The translations under genes and the position numbers were made by a program. A stretch of DNA of 41,047 nucleotides, from NCBI GenBank assembly GCA_011391545.1, contig JAABQI010000307.1, positions 1 to 41,047 on the forward strand, given 5' to 3'. The notes beneath the pieces were generated by a model. It saw nothing but the letters and a program-made list of their open reading frames with translations, had not been told where the DNA came from and ran no database searches. Below are positions 32,480 through 41,047 of the stretch, piece after piece. Source of the stretch: Rhodoferax sp. Lineage in GTDB: Bacteria; Pseudomonadota; Gammaproteobacteria; Burkholderiales; Burkholderiaceae_C. Positions within the stretch are counted from its first letter, which is position 1; the number at the start of each line of letters is the position of its first letter.

Positions 32480-34209
32480 GCCGCGGCATCACCTACACCT
32501 CAAGCCCCCTGCTGGCCAGCCCGACGCCGGTGTGGCGCAGCAAGTTCATTGTGGCCGCCATCGCAGTGGCTTTTTCCGGCCTGATCGGGCGGGCGGTCTA
32601 TATCCAGGTGATCGAGAACGAATTTTTCCAGAAGCAGGGTGAAGTGCGCTTTGCCCGCACCCTGGCGCTGCCGGCCAGCCGCGGCCGCATTCTGGACCGC
32701 AACGGCGTGGTGCTGGCGTCGAGCATTCCGGTGCCCAGCATCTGGGCCATCCCGGAAGACGTGCCGCGCTCGCCCGAAGCACTGAAAAAGCTGGCCAGGC
32801 TGCTCGACATGCCGCTGTCAGTCCTCAATAAAAAGCTCGAGGACGAAGACAAAACCTTTGTCTGGCTCAAACGGCAAGTGGATGAGTCGGTGGGCAAGGA
32901 GATCGCGGCGCTGGGCCTCAAGGGCATCTACCAGCGCAAGGAGTACAAGCGCCAATACCCCGAGGGCGAGGCGGCGGCGCACGTGGTGGGCTTCACCAAC
33001 GTCGAGGACCAGGGCCAGGAGGGCATGGAACTCGCCTTCAACAAGGAGTTGGGCGGGCGCAACGGCTCGCGGCGCGTCATCAAGGACCGCATGGGCCGGG
33101 TGGTGGAGGACGTGGGCGAGCAAATCGCGCCGGTCGACGGCCGCGACCTGCAACTCAGCATCGACAGCAAGGTGCAGTTTTTCGCCTACCAGACGCTCAA
33201 GGAAGCGGTGCTGCTGCACAAGGCTCAGGCGGGCAGTGTGGTGGTGCTGGACGTGCACACGGGCGAGATGCTGGCGCTGGCCAATTACCCCAGCTTTGTG
33301 CCCGACAAACGCCGCAACCTGAGCGGCGCGCAACTGCGCAACCGGGCCCTGACGGACACCTTCGAGCCAGGTTCCACGATGAAACCCTTCATCATTGCCG
33401 CGGCACTGGAGCAGGGCATGGTGAACCCGGCAACGCCAATTCAGACCGCCCCCGGGCGCATGAGAATCGGCAACGCCACTATCACCGACTCGCACGTTTA
33501 CGGTGTCTTGAGCGTGAACGAGGTGATCCAGAAGTCGAGCAACGTCGGCACCGTCAAGATCGCCATGCAAATGTCGCCCCGGAAAATGTGGGAGATGTAC
33601 CAGCAGGTGGGTTTCGGTCAAAAGCCTGTGCTGCCGTTTCCGGGGGCCGTGAGCGGCCGCCTGCGTCCCTACAAGAGCTGGCGTCCGATCGAGCAGGCCA
33701 CCATGAGTTATGGCTACGGCCTGTCGGTGAGCCTGTTCCAGTTGGCCCACGCTTACACCATCTTTGGCCGGGACGGTGATCTGGTGCCCGTCACCATGTT
33801 CAAAATGAACGAGCCCGCTGCGGGCGTGCCGGTGATTGACGTTCGCCATGCCAAGGCGGTGCGCCACATGCTGCATATGGTCACAAGCCCGGGTGGCACG
33901 GCGCAGAAGGCGCAGGCCATGGGTTATTCAGTGGGCGGCAAGACGGGCACCGCGCACAAGGTCGAGGGCAAGGGTTATGCCGCCAAGAAATACCGCGGCG
34001 TCTTTGCCGGACTGGCCCCGATCGACGCGCCGCGCATTGCCGTGGCGGTGATGATCGACGAGCCCAGCAACGGCAAGTATTTTGGCGGCGATACGGCCGC
34101 CCCGGTGTTCAGCCAGACCGTGCAGCAAACCCTCAGGGTGCTTGGGGTCGAACCCGACGTGTCGGTGGTGCCGCAAGTCATCACCGATGCGGTGGAGGAG
34201 AGTTTCTGA
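32476..34209 (+). CDS. ftsI: Peptidoglycan transpeptidase FtsI (PBP3)
   Basis: The 577-aa septal penicillin-binding protein that cross-links new peptidoglycan with FtsW. A single N-terminal membrane helix (FIVAAIAVAFSGLIGRAVY) precedes the pedestal domain (RGRILDRNGVVLAS). The transpeptidase motifs are S300-T-M-K303, S354-S-N356 and K489-T-G-T. GTG 32476 has GGAGG six bases upstream. It overlaps ftsL by 4 bases and murE by 1 base. Confidence 0.97.
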   Translation: MSRGITYTSSPLLASPTPVWRSKFIVAAIAVAFSGLIGRAVYIQVIENEFFQKQGEVRFARTLALPASRGRILDRNGVVLASSIPVPSIWAIPEDVPRSPEALKKLARLLDMPLSVLNKKLEDEDKTFVWLKRQVDESVGKEIAALGLKGIYQRKEYKRQYPEGEAAAHVVGFTNVEDQGQEGMELAFNKELGGRNGSRRVIKDRMGRVVEDVGEQIAPVDGRDLQLSIDSKVQFFAYQTLKEAVLLHKAQAGSVVVLDVHTGEMLALANYPSFVPDKRRNLSGAQLRNRALTDTFEPGSTMKPFIIAAALEQGMVNPATPIQTAPGRMRIGNATITDSHVYGVLSVNEVIQKSSNVGTVKIAMQMSPRKMWEMYQQVGFGQKPVLPFPGAVSGRLRPYKSWRPIEQATMSYGYGLSVSLFQLAHAYTIFGRDGDLVPVTMFKMNEPAAGVPVIDVRHAKAVRHMLHMVTSPGGTAQKAQAMGYSVGGKTGTAHKVEGKGYAAKKYRGVFAGLAPIDAPRIAVAVMIDEPSNGKYFGGDTAAPVFSQTVQQTLRVLGVEPDVSVVPQVITDAVEESF

Positions 34210-35735
34210 TGCTGCAGCGCCTCGGCTCACCGCAAGAAGCCGCCGCCTGGCTGCGCGCGCGCGTCACCGGCACGCTGCGCACCGACAGCCGCCAGCTGCA
34301 GCCCGGCGATGGCTTGCTGGCCTGGCCTGGCGCCGCGGCCGATGCCCGCGCCCATGTGGCCAGCGCCCTGGCGGCGGGCGCGCAGGCCTGCCTGGTGGAA
34401 CATGACGGCGTGCATGCCTTCGGGTTGACTGATACCCGGATTGCCACTTACGCCGGTTTGAAAGCCGCCAGCGGTCTGGTGGCCGACGCCTGGTTTGGCG
34501 CACCGAGCCAAAGCCTGGCGGTGCTGGCCGTCACCGGCACCAACGGCAAGACCTCAACCGCCTGGTGGCTGGCGCAGGCGCTGTCAAATCTGAATCCGGA
34601 ATTGGCTAAAGGCCTGCCCTGCGGTGTGATCGGCACCCTGGGTGTCGGGGTGCCGCCGAACTTGGTGAGCACCGGCCTGACCACGCCCGACCCGGTGGCG
34701 CTGCAGGCGGCGCTGGCCGACTTTGTCAAACAGGGCCTGCGCGCCTGCGCCATCGAGGCGTCATCGATCGGCATCGAGGAGCAGCGCCTGGCTGGCACCC
34801 GCATCCATACCGCGGTGCTGACCAACGTGACCCAGGACCATCTCGACTACCACGGCGACATGGACCGCTATTGGCAGGCCAAGGCCAGCCTGTTTGCCTG
34901 GCCGGCGCTGCGCGCGGCGGTGATCAATGTCGATGACCCCTATGGCGCCGAACTGGCCGCGCAGTTGGCTGGTGGCGCGCTTGATGTCTGGACGCTGTCG
35001 ATCACCCCGGGTCTTGCCAATCGGGCCCGCTTGCAGGCGCAGGCCATCCGGTATGAGACCCAGGGCGTGGCCTTTACCGTCGTCGAAGGGCCGCAACAAC
35101 TGCGCCTGACCACACAACTCATTGGAGCTTTCAATGTGAGCAATGTGCTGGGCGTGATCGCCACCCTGCGCACGCTGGGCATTTCCCTGGCGGCCGCGGT
35201 GCAGGCCTGCGCGCATTTGTCACCGGTGCCGGGCCGCATGGAATGCGTCAGCGCGCCGGGCCGTCCGCTGGTGGCCGTCGATTACGCCCACACGCCCGAT
35301 GCGCTGGCCAAGGCGCTCGATGCCCTGCGGCCGCTGACACAGGCGCGGGGCGGCAAGCTGTGGTGTGTGTTTGGCTGCGGCGGCAGCCGCGACAGCGCCA
35401 AGCGCCCGCTGATGGGCGCGGTCGCGGGGGCGCAGGCCGACCGCGTGGTGGTCACCAGCGACAACCCGCGCGCCGAGTCCATGGACGCCATCATCAGCCA
35501 GATTCTGCTCGGTCTGACCGGCTTCTCTCATGTCCAGGTGGAGCCCGACCGGGCCCGCGCGATTGCGCAAACCTTGGCGCAAGCCGCTGCGGCTGACGTG
35601 GTGCTGCTGGCCGGCAAGGGCCATGAGGACTATCAGGAAATCGCTGGCAAGCGCCTGCCTTTCTCGGACCTGGACCAAGTGAAAAAAGCCTTTGCGCCAT
35701 TCGCCGTCCCTCAAACGCAAAGGAAACCCGCATGA
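34209..35735 (+). CDS. murE: UDP-MurNAc-tripeptide ligase MurE (meso-DAP adding)
   Basis: A 508-aa Mur ligase adding the third stem residue. The ATP-binding motif is VTGTNGKTSTAWW; the C-terminal domain carries DYAHTPDALAKAL and SDNPRAESMD, whose DNPR motif marks meso-diaminopimelate rather than lysine addition, in accord with dapF in this window. LLAGKGHEDYQEI is typical of the end. The start codon overlaps the ftsI stop (TGATG) and the end overlaps murF by 4 bases. Confidence 0.96.
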   Translation: MLQRLGSPQEAAAWLRARVTGTLRTDSRQLQPGDGLLAWPGAAADARAHVASALAAGAQACLVEHDGVHAFGLTDTRIATYAGLKAASGLVADAWFGAPSQSLAVLAVTGTNGKTSTAWWLAQALSNLNPELAKGLPCGVIGTLGVGVPPNLVSTGLTTPDPVALQAALADFVKQGLRACAIEASSIGIEEQRLAGTRIHTAVLTNVTQDHLDYHGDMDRYWQAKASLFAWPALRAAVINVDDPYGAELAAQLAGGALDVWTLSITPGLANRARLQAQAIRYETQGVAFTVVEGPQQLRLTTQLIGAFNVSNVLGVIATLRTLGISLAAAVQACAHLSPVPGRMECVSAPGRPLVAVDYAHTPDALAKALDALRPLTQARGGKLWCVFGCGGSRDSAKRPLMGAVAGAQADRVVVTSDNPRAESMDAIISQILLGLTGFSHVQVEPDRARAIAQTLAQAAAADVVLLAGKGHEDYQEIAGKRLPFSDLDQVKKAFAPFAVPQTQRKPA

Positions 35736-37249
35736 GCGCCATGATGAACCTGCAACAGCTTGCAGATTGGCTCGATCAGGCGCGGTCGGTGGCTGGCGCG
35801 CTGGCACCTGGTGACGTGCTGATTCAACGGGTGCACACCGACACGCGCACGCTGGCGCCGGGCGACCTGTTCGTCGCGCTGCGCGGTGAACGCTTTGACG
35901 GCAACGACTTTCTGGCCGAAGCCCGTGCCAAGGGCGCGGTGGCGGCCATTTGCCAGGGCGACGGCGCGGCTGAGCAACTGCGCCAGGCCGGCTTGCCCGG
36001 TCTGGTGGTGGTCGACGCCAAACAGGCATTGGCGCAACTGGCCACGCGCTGGCGCGCGCAGTTCACGCTGCCGCTCATTGCCGTCACCGGCTCCAACGGC
36101 AAGACCACGGTGACTCAGATGATCGCCAGCATCCTGCGCGCCTGGCAGCCGCAGGCCTGTCTCGCCACGCAAGGCAATTTGAACAACGACATCGGCGTGC
36201 CGCTGACCGTGCTGGGCTTGCGCGCCCACCATCGAATTGCCGTGGTCGAGCTTGGCATGAACCATCCCGGTGAAATTGCCGCTTTGGCGGCCATCGCCCA
36301 GCCCACCGTGGCGCTGGTGAACAACGCCCAGCGCGAGCACCTGGAATTCATGGCCACGGTGGACGCGGTGGCGCAGGAAAACGGCGCGGTGATCGACGCG
36401 CTTGCGGCCGATGGCGTGGCCGTGTTTCCGGCCGATGACGCCTACAGTGCGCTGTGGGCTGCCAAAACAGGCGCGCGTGCCCGCCTGTGTTTTGGTCAGC
36501 CGGCTGTCATTGCGAGCGCAGCGCGGCAATCCATGACTTCCGAAGGTATGGATCGCCACGGCCTACGGCCTCGCGATGACGGTGCATTGTCAACGGCAGT
36601 GCACACCACGCAGGCGATCTGGTCGGGCGCGGCCTGGCAGGTCGGCGCCATGACGCCGCAAGGCGAGTTGCACTACGCACTGCACATCGCCGGCGCGCAC
36701 AACGTCAAGAATTCGCTGGCGGCAGTGGCTTGCGCGCTGGCCGCCGGTGTGTCGCTGGCCGCCATTGAGGCCGGGTTGGCGGCCTTCGAGCCAGTCAAGG
36801 GCCGCTCGCGTGCGCTGTTGGTGCGCCACGGCGGGCGGGCCATCACGCTGGTCGATGACACTTACAACGCCAACCCCGACTCGGTGCGCGCCGCCATCGA
36901 CGTGCTGGCCGCGCTGCCCGCGCCGCGCCTGCTGGTGCTGGGCGACATGGGCGAGGTCGGCAACCAGGGGCCGCAGTTTCATGCCGAGGCATTGCAATGG
37001 GCGATGGCGCAGCAGATCGAAAAAATCATCGTCACCGGCAGCGCCTGTGCGCAAGCCGCGGCACCCCTTGCCGCGGTTGAGGTGCATGCGCAGATGAATG
37101 AGGTCCAGGCGGCTGTGCTGGCGGCGCTGCCCTCGGTGGCCAGCGTGCTGGTGAAAGGCTCGCGCTTCATGAAGATGGAGCGCGTGGTCGAAGCCATTGT
37201 GCAGGCCTCGCAATCCGACAAGGCAGAGAAGGAGGCCGCCCCATGCTGA
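35732..37249 (+). CDS. murF: UDP-MurNAc-tripeptide D-Ala-D-Ala ligase MurF, with in-frame repeat insertion
   Basis: A 505-aa ligase adding D-Ala-D-Ala. Conserved blocks are [54 protein letters not shown] and [16 protein letters not shown]. At residues 258-284 a palindromic DNA repeat (36504-36582) is read in frame, giving [20 protein letters not shown] and on, between the FGQP strand and the [10 protein letters not shown] strand. This falls in a variable loop of the C-terminal part of the middle domain, so activity may be kept. It overlaps mraY by 7 bases. Confidence 0.95.
   Translation: MSAMMNLQQLADWLDQARSVAGALAPGDVLIQRVHTDTRTLAPGDLFVALRGERFDGNDFLAEARAKGAVAAICQGDGAAEQLRQAGLPGLVVVDAKQALAQLATRWRAQFTLPLIAVTGSNGKTTVTQMIASILRAWQPQACLATQGNLNNDIGVPLTVLGLRAHHRIAVVELGMNHPGEIAALAAIAQPTVALVNNAQREHLEFMATVDAVAQENGAVIDALAADGVAVFPADDAYSALWAAKTGARARLCFGQPAVIASAARQSMTSEGMDRHGLRPRDDGALSTAVHTTQAIWSGAAWQVGAMTPQGELHYALHIAGAHNVKNSLAAVACALAAGVSLAAIEAGLAAFEPVKGRSRALLVRHGGRAITLVDDTYNANPDSVRAAIDVLAALPAPRLLVLGDMGEVGNQGPQFHAEALQWAMAQQIEKIIVTGSACAQAAAPLAAVEVHAQMNEVQAAVLAALPSVASVLVKGSRFMKMERVVEAIVQASQSDKAEKEAAPC
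36504..36582. repeat. Palindromic repeat element inside murF
   Basis: The left arm starts GTCATTGCGAG at 36506; the right arm ends CTCGCGATGAC at 36580, its near-exact reverse complement. Inner arms GGCAATCCAT and ATGGATCGCC also pair. From 36506 to 36580 it is 75 bases, exactly 25 codons, with no stop. A half copy lies at the xerC start (21792-21840). Confidence 0.85.
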
Positions 37250-38421
37250 TCTGGCTGAGTCAATGGCTGCAAACGCTGTCGCCCGAGATGGGCTTTCTGC
37301 GTGTCTTCCAGTACCAGACCTTCCGCGCCGTGATGGCCGCGCTCACTGCGCTGCTGATGGGCCTGGCCGCCGGCCCCTGGGTGATCCGGCGGCTGGCCGA
37401 ACTCAAGATCGGCCAGCCAATACGCGGCTACGGCATGGACACGCACCATGTCAAAAGCGGCACCCCGACCATGGGCGGCGTGCTGATTCTGCTGTGCATC
37501 GCGATCTCGACGCTGCTCTGGTTCGACTGGAGCAACCGCTTTGTCTGGATCGTGCTGCTGGTCACGCTGGGCTTTGGCGCCGTCGGCTGGTCGGACGACT
37601 GGCGCAAGGTGGTCAACAAGGACCCCGAGGGCATGCCCTCGCGCGAGAAATACCTGTGGCAGTCGCTGATCGGGCTGCTGGCCGCGCTGTACCTGGTGTT
37701 CTCCATTTCCGAGAACACCAACTACCGCGTGCTGGAGTTGTTCTTTACCTGGGTCCAGTCCGGGTTCGATTTGAGCCTGCCGCCCAAGGCTGGTCTCATG
37801 GTGCCGTTTTTCAAGGAAATCAGCTACCCGCTGGGCGTGCTGGGCTTTGTCATCCTGAGCTATCTGGTGATCGTGGGGTCGAGCAACGCGGTGAACCTGA
37901 CCGACGGCCTGGACGGCCTGGCCATCATGCCGGTGGTGCTGGTGGGCTCATGCCTGGGCATCTTCGCCTACGTCACCGGCAACGTGGTGTTTGCCCGCTA
38001 CCTGTTTTTGCCACACATTGCCGGTGCCGGCGAGTTGATGATCTTTTGTGCCGCCATGGCCGGTGCCGGCCTCGCATTTTTGTGGTTCAACACGCACCCG
38101 GCGCAGGTCTTCATGGGCGATGTGGGCGCGCTGGCGCTCGGTGCGGCGTTGGGCACCATCGCCGTCATCGTGCGCCAGGAGATTGTGCTGGCCATCATGG
38201 GCGGCATCTTTGTCGCCGAAGCCCTGTCGGTGATGATGCAGGTGCTGTATTTCAAATACACCAAGAAGCGTTTCGGCGAAGGCCGGCGCATCCTGAAGAT
38301 GGCGCCGCTGCACCACCATTTCGAGAAAAGCGGCTGGAAAGAAACCCAGGTGGTGGTGCGCTTCTGGATCATCACCATGCTGTTGTGCCTGGTGGGTTTA
38401 AGCACCCTGAAGCTGCGCTGA
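37243..38421 (+). CDS. mraY: Phospho-MurNAc-pentapeptide translocase MraY
   Basis: A 392-aa integral membrane enzyme that makes lipid I on undecaprenyl phosphate. About ten helices are present. Signature sites are [44 protein letters not shown] and the catalytic/structural [12 protein letters not shown]. The ribosome binding site GGAGG lies in the end of murF. Some 30 residues longer than E. coli MraY, the extra being mostly in the loops around residues 150-190, as is common in betaproteobacteria. murD begins 3 bases after the stop. Confidence 0.97.
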   Translation: MLIWLSQWLQTLSPEMGFLRVFQYQTFRAVMAALTALLMGLAAGPWVIRRLAELKIGQPIRGYGMDTHHVKSGTPTMGGVLILLCIAISTLLWFDWSNRFVWIVLLVTLGFGAVGWSDDWRKVVNKDPEGMPSREKYLWQSLIGLLAALYLVFSISENTNYRVLELFFTWVQSGFDLSLPPKAGLMVPFFKEISYPLGVLGFVILSYLVIVGSSNAVNLTDGLDGLAIMPVVLVGSCLGIFAYVTGNVVFARYLFLPHIAGAGELMIFCAAMAGAGLAFLWFNTHPAQVFMGDVGALALGAALGTIAVIVRQEIVLAIMGGIFVAEALSVMMQVLYFKYTKKRFGEGRRILKMAPLHHHFEKSGWKETQVVVRFWIITMLLCLVGLSTLKLR

Positions 38422-38424
38422 TTC

Positions 38425-40098
38425 ATGAATAACCTGCAGTCCCAACATGTGCTGATCCTGGGCCTGGGTGGGTCCGGCCTGGCGATGGCGCGCTGGTGCG
38501 CACGGGGTGGCGCACAGGTCACGGTGGCCGACACGCGCAGCGCCCCGCCCCAGTTGGCCACGCTGCAGCGCGATGTGCCTGCCGCGCGTTTTGTGAAGGG
38601 GCCGCTGGACGCCGGTTTGCTCCAGGGCGGCATCTCGGCGGTGTTCAAGAGCCCGGGCCTGAGTCCGGCGGACGTTGCCCCGCTGGCAGCGGCAGCCCAG
38701 GCGATGGCCATCCCCGTTGCCGGCGAACTCAGCCTGTTTTCGCAGGCGCTCGCCGATCTCAAGTCCAGCCGCGACTACGCACCCAAAGTGCTGGCCATCA
38801 CCGGCACCAACGGCAAGACCACGGTGACCTCGCTCACCGGGCAGCTGGTCGAGCGGGCCGGCAAAACCGTGGCGGTGGCCGGCAACATCGGCCCGACGCT
38901 GCTCGACACATTGATGGAGAAGCTGGACGTCGAGGCGTTGCCTGAAGTCTGGGTGCTGGAACTGTCGAGCTTCCAGCTGGAGGGCGTCTGCAACTTCGTG
39001 CCCACCGCCGGTGCCGTGCTCAACATCAGCCAGGACCATCTGGACTGGCATGGCTCCATGGATGCCTATGTGCAGGCCAAAGCGGCTGTTTTCGGCGAGC
39101 ACGGCCTGATGATCTTGAACCGCGATGACGAGGCGGTCATGGCAATGTTGAGCGCCGACAGGCCGCCCTTAGGCGCGAAGGCCCCCTTGGGGCTGACGGC
39201 CGCGGCTCCTGACCTGCCTGCGCAGGTCGGGACGGACGGAAGAGCCGTTGCCTCTGGTATCGGCACGTCCAGCGCAGCACATGCAATGGCAAGCGTGGGG
39301 GCAACAAAGCCAGCACCTGTCAGGGTCAAATTGCAGAAGCCCCGGCAGCGCGATTGCGTCACCTTTGGTGGCGACGTGCCGCAGCGCCCCGGCGATTTCG
39401 GCATCGAAACCGTCAATGGCATGGCCTGGCTGGTGCGCGCGCTGGAGGCCGATGAAACCATCAAGCCGCGCAAGGGCGAAGCGGTCGAGGTGCACATCCA
39501 GCGCCTGATGCCCGCCGACGCGCTGCGCATTCGCGGTCGCCACAACGCCATCAATGCCCTCTCCAGCCTGGCGCTGGCCTGTGCCGCCGGTTGCGCGCTG
39601 GGCCCCATGCTCTATGGCCTGCGCGACTACCGCGGCGAGCCGCACCGGGTGCAGCCCGTCGGCATCATTGACGGCGTCGAATTTTTTGACGACAGCAAAG
39701 GCACCAACGTCGGTGCCACCGTGGCGGCGTTGCAGGGGCTGGGTGCCGAGCGCCGCGTGGTGGTGATTCTGGGCGGCGAGGGCAAGGGCCAGGACTTTTC
39801 CCCGCTGGCTGAACCGGTGCGCCGCTTTTGCCGCGCCGTGGTGCTGATCGGGCGCGATGCGCCGCTGCTGCGTGCGGCGCTGGCGGGAACAGGCGTGCCG
39901 TTGCTCGCCGCGGATTCGATGGCTGATGCGGTGGCCCAGGCCAGCGCGCAAGCCCAGGCCGGTGACGCGGTGCTGATGTCGCCAGCCTGCGCCAGTTTTG
40001 ACATGTTCGACAACTACGAACACCGCGCCCGCCAGTTTGTGCAGGCCGTGGAAACCCTGGCGGTGGATGCCGGTGTCATGCTGGAGGGCGGCCTGTGA
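38425..40098 (+). CDS. murD: UDP-MurNAc-L-Ala D-Glu ligase MurD, with inserted low-complexity segment
   Basis: A 557-aa ligase, clearly longer than the ~440 aa of E. coli MurD. The N-terminal UMP-binding part has [18 protein letters not shown] binding is [16 protein letters not shown]; then [33 protein letters not shown] and the C-terminal [15 protein letters not shown] and [17 protein letters not shown]-like end (here [17 protein letters not shown]). Residues about 251-303 are Ala/Gly/Pro-rich and unlike MurD; the DNA there contains strong hairpins and may derive from repeat insertion. A second added stretch lies around residues 317-350. No clear ribosome binding site precedes it. Confidence 0.95.
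   Translation: MNNLQSQHVLILGLGGSGLAMARWCARGGAQVTVADTRSAPPQLATLQRDVPAARFVKGPLDAGLLQGGISAVFKSPGLSPADVAPLAAAAQAMAIPVAGELSLFSQALADLKSSRDYAPKVLAITGTNGKTTVTSLTGQLVERAGKTVAVAGNIGPTLLDTLMEKLDVEALPEVWVLELSSFQLEGVCNFVPTAGAVLNISQDHLDWHGSMDAYVQAKAAVFGEHGLMILNRDDEAVMAMLSADRPPLGAKAPLGLTAAAPDLPAQVGTDGRAVASGIGTSSAAHAMASVGATKPAPVRVKLQKPRQRDCVTFGGDVPQRPGDFGIETVNGMAWLVRALEADETIKPRKGEAVEVHIQRLMPADALRIRGRHNAINALSSLALACAAGCALGPMLYGLRDYRGEPHRVQPVGIIDGVEFFDDSKGTNVGATVAALQGLGAERRVVVILGGEGKGQDFSPLAEPVRRFCRAVVLIGRDAPLLRAALAGTGVPLLAADSMADAVAQASAQAQAGDAVLMSPACASFDMFDNYEHRARQFVQAVETLAVDAGVMLEGGL
39175..39250. repeat. Palindromic sequence inside murD
   Basis: TCCTGACCTGC (39207-39217) pairs with GCAGGTCGGGA (39222-39232), an 11-bp stem with one G/T pair and a 4-base loop. 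Around it CGGCTC (39203) can pair with GAGCCG (39242). Just left, GCCCC-ctt-GGGGC forms another short stem. The encoded residues fall in a part of MurD not expected in the family. Confidence 0.55.
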
Positions 40099-41047
40099 GC
40101 GCGGTCGCTGCCCGTTTCCAGGGCCTGATGGGCTGGCTTGAGCGGCTGGGCATTTCCCGGGCACCCGTGGGTGTTGTCTTGCCGGTGCGCTTGGGTGGCT
40201 CGCGCCTGTCTTCCACCGGCACCACGCCGTCGCGCGCCCAGGGCTTCGATGAGCCGCTGGTGTGGGTCACGGTGGCGTTGCTGCTGTGGGGGCTGGTGAT
40301 GGTGTATTCGGCCTCGATCGCCATGCCCGAAAACCCGCGTTTTGCACGCTACACCCACACCTACTTTCTGGTGCGCCACGCGATGTGGCTGGTGATTGCG
40401 CTGGCGGTCTCGCTGATGGCTTACCAGGTGCCGCTGGCGCGTTGGGAAAAGGCTGCCCGGCCGCTGTTTTTGATCTCGCTGTTGCTGCTGGCGCTGGTGC
40501 TGATCCCGAATGTGGGCAAGGTCGTTTATGGCGCGCGCCGCTGGATCAGCGTCGGGCCGCTGAGCTTTCAGCCCTCGGAACTGGCCAAGTTCACCGTGCT
40601 GCTGTATGCGGCCGACTACATGGTGCGCAAGATGGACGTCAAGGAGCGCTTCTTCCGCGCCGTGCTGCCGATGGGCGCCGCGGTGGCGGTGGTCGGCGTG
40701 CTGCTGCTGGCCGAGCCGGACATGGGCGCTTTCATGGTGATTGCCGTGATCGCCATGGGCATACTGTTTTTGGGCGGCGTCAACGCCCGCATGTTCTTCC
40801 TGATCGCCACCATCCTGGTGGTGGCATTTGGCTTGATGATCGCCGCCAGCGAGTGGCGCCGCGAGCGCATTTTTGCCTACCTGGACCCGTGGAGCGAGCA
40901 AAACGCGCTGGCCAAGGGCTACCAGCTCACGCATGCGCTGATCGCCATTGGCCGCGGCGAAATTTTTGGCGTGGGGTTGGGCGGCAGCGTGGAAAAACTC
41001 AACTGGCTGCCCGAGGCGCACACCGACTTCCTGCTGGCGGTGATCGG
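40095..41047 (+). CDS. ftsW: Septal peptidoglycan glycosyltransferase FtsW, N-terminal part (right edge cut)
   Basis: The first 317 residues of a SEDS-family lipid II polymerase acting with FtsI. It starts at GTG 40095, overlapping the murD stop by 4 bases (GTGA). After a ~50-residue cytosolic N-terminus come membrane helices with [12 protein letters not shown], then [50 protein letters not shown] and [13 protein letters not shown], all SEDS hallmarks. The gene continues beyond the window, where murG would be expected. Confidence 0.96.
   Translation, partial: MSAVAARFQGLMGWLERLGISRAPVGVVLPVRLGGSRLSSTGTTPSRAQGFDEPLVWVTVALLLWGLVMVYSASIAMPENPRFARYTHTYFLVRHAMWLVIALAVSLMAYQVPLARWEKAARPLFLISLLLLALVLIPNVGKVVYGARRWISVGPLSFQPSELAKFTVLLYAADYMVRKMDVKERFFRAVLPMGAAVAVVGVLLLAEPDMGAFMVIAVIAMGILFLGGVNARMFFLIATILVVAFGLMIAASEWRRERIFAYLDPWSEQNALAKGYQLTHALIAIGRGEIFGVGLGGSVEKLNWLPEAHTDFLLAVI

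Noticed and set aside
36504-36582. Sequencing artefact or frameshift in murF
   Set aside because: The segment is an exact multiple of three, a clear palindrome, and has a partial second copy near xerC, so it is a genuine repeat.
1-41047. CRISPR arrays, tRNA or rRNA genes, insertion sequences, prophage
   Set aside because: Looked for repeat-spacer patterns, cloverleaf-like segments, transposase motifs and phage structural genes by eye; none was convincing.

Overview
The window is about 41 kb of GC-rich chromosome from a betaproteobacterium. Protein content and gene order point to Burkholderiales, family Comamonadaceae, in the neighbourhood of Rhodoferax or Polaromonas. That placement is inference from recognised families and synteny; no database search was possible. 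I see no tRNA, rRNA, CRISPR array, transposase or prophage gene. The window is mostly core genome with three or four smaller stretches of interest.

Layout. 1-746: the end of the S10 ribosomal operon (rplP, rpmC, rpsQ), closed by a clear terminator. 842-5186: a peroxiredoxin, an acetyltransferase, a cytochrome b561 divergent from a cytochrome c', a DUF4197 protein and an MFS transporter. 5239-7698: a PTS phosphorelay without sugar permease (EIIA-Man type, HPr, enzyme I), probably regulatory. 7706-15022: a glycolate/glyoxylate-to-glycerate block on the minus strand (gcl, hyi, glxR, then glcD-lrgA-lrgB) with a divergent LysR regulator. 15003-20083: a second LysR gene, psd, an outer-membrane barrel protein, purU, and a long fusion protein joining a MazG-like pyrophosphohydrolase to a PIN-like nuclease domain. 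20173-26703: dapF, a DUF484 gene, xerC, a small unknown gene, an RlmI-like methyltransferase, a CobW-family zinc GTPase, and a DksA protein that has lost most zinc ligands and carries a long Lys/Ala/Pro tail. 26740-30366: a protein with STAS-like segments, then hslV-hslU. 30667-41047: the division and cell wall (dcw) cluster mraZ-rsmH-ftsL-ftsI-murE-murF-mraY-murD-ftsW, running off the right edge.

How the genes work together. GlcD makes glyoxylate from glycolate, Gcl condenses two glyoxylates to tartronate semialdehyde, GlxR reduces that to glycerate, and Hyi interconverts tartronate semialdehyde and hydroxypyruvate. The lrgA-lrgB pair directly behind glcD is the bacterial counterpart of the plant plastid glycolate/glycerate carrier PLGG1, so this may be a complete uptake-and-use module. 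DapF (meso-DAP synthesis) and the dcw cluster, whose MurE has the DAP-type DNPR motif, both serve peptidoglycan synthesis.

The main items for a second look are the MazG-PIN fusion, the glcD-lrgAB linkage, the zinc-independent-type DksA beside a zinc chaperone, a four-box MraZ operator with exact 10-bp spacing over its own promoter, and palindromic repeats sitting in frame inside murF, probably inside murD, and at the start of xerC.
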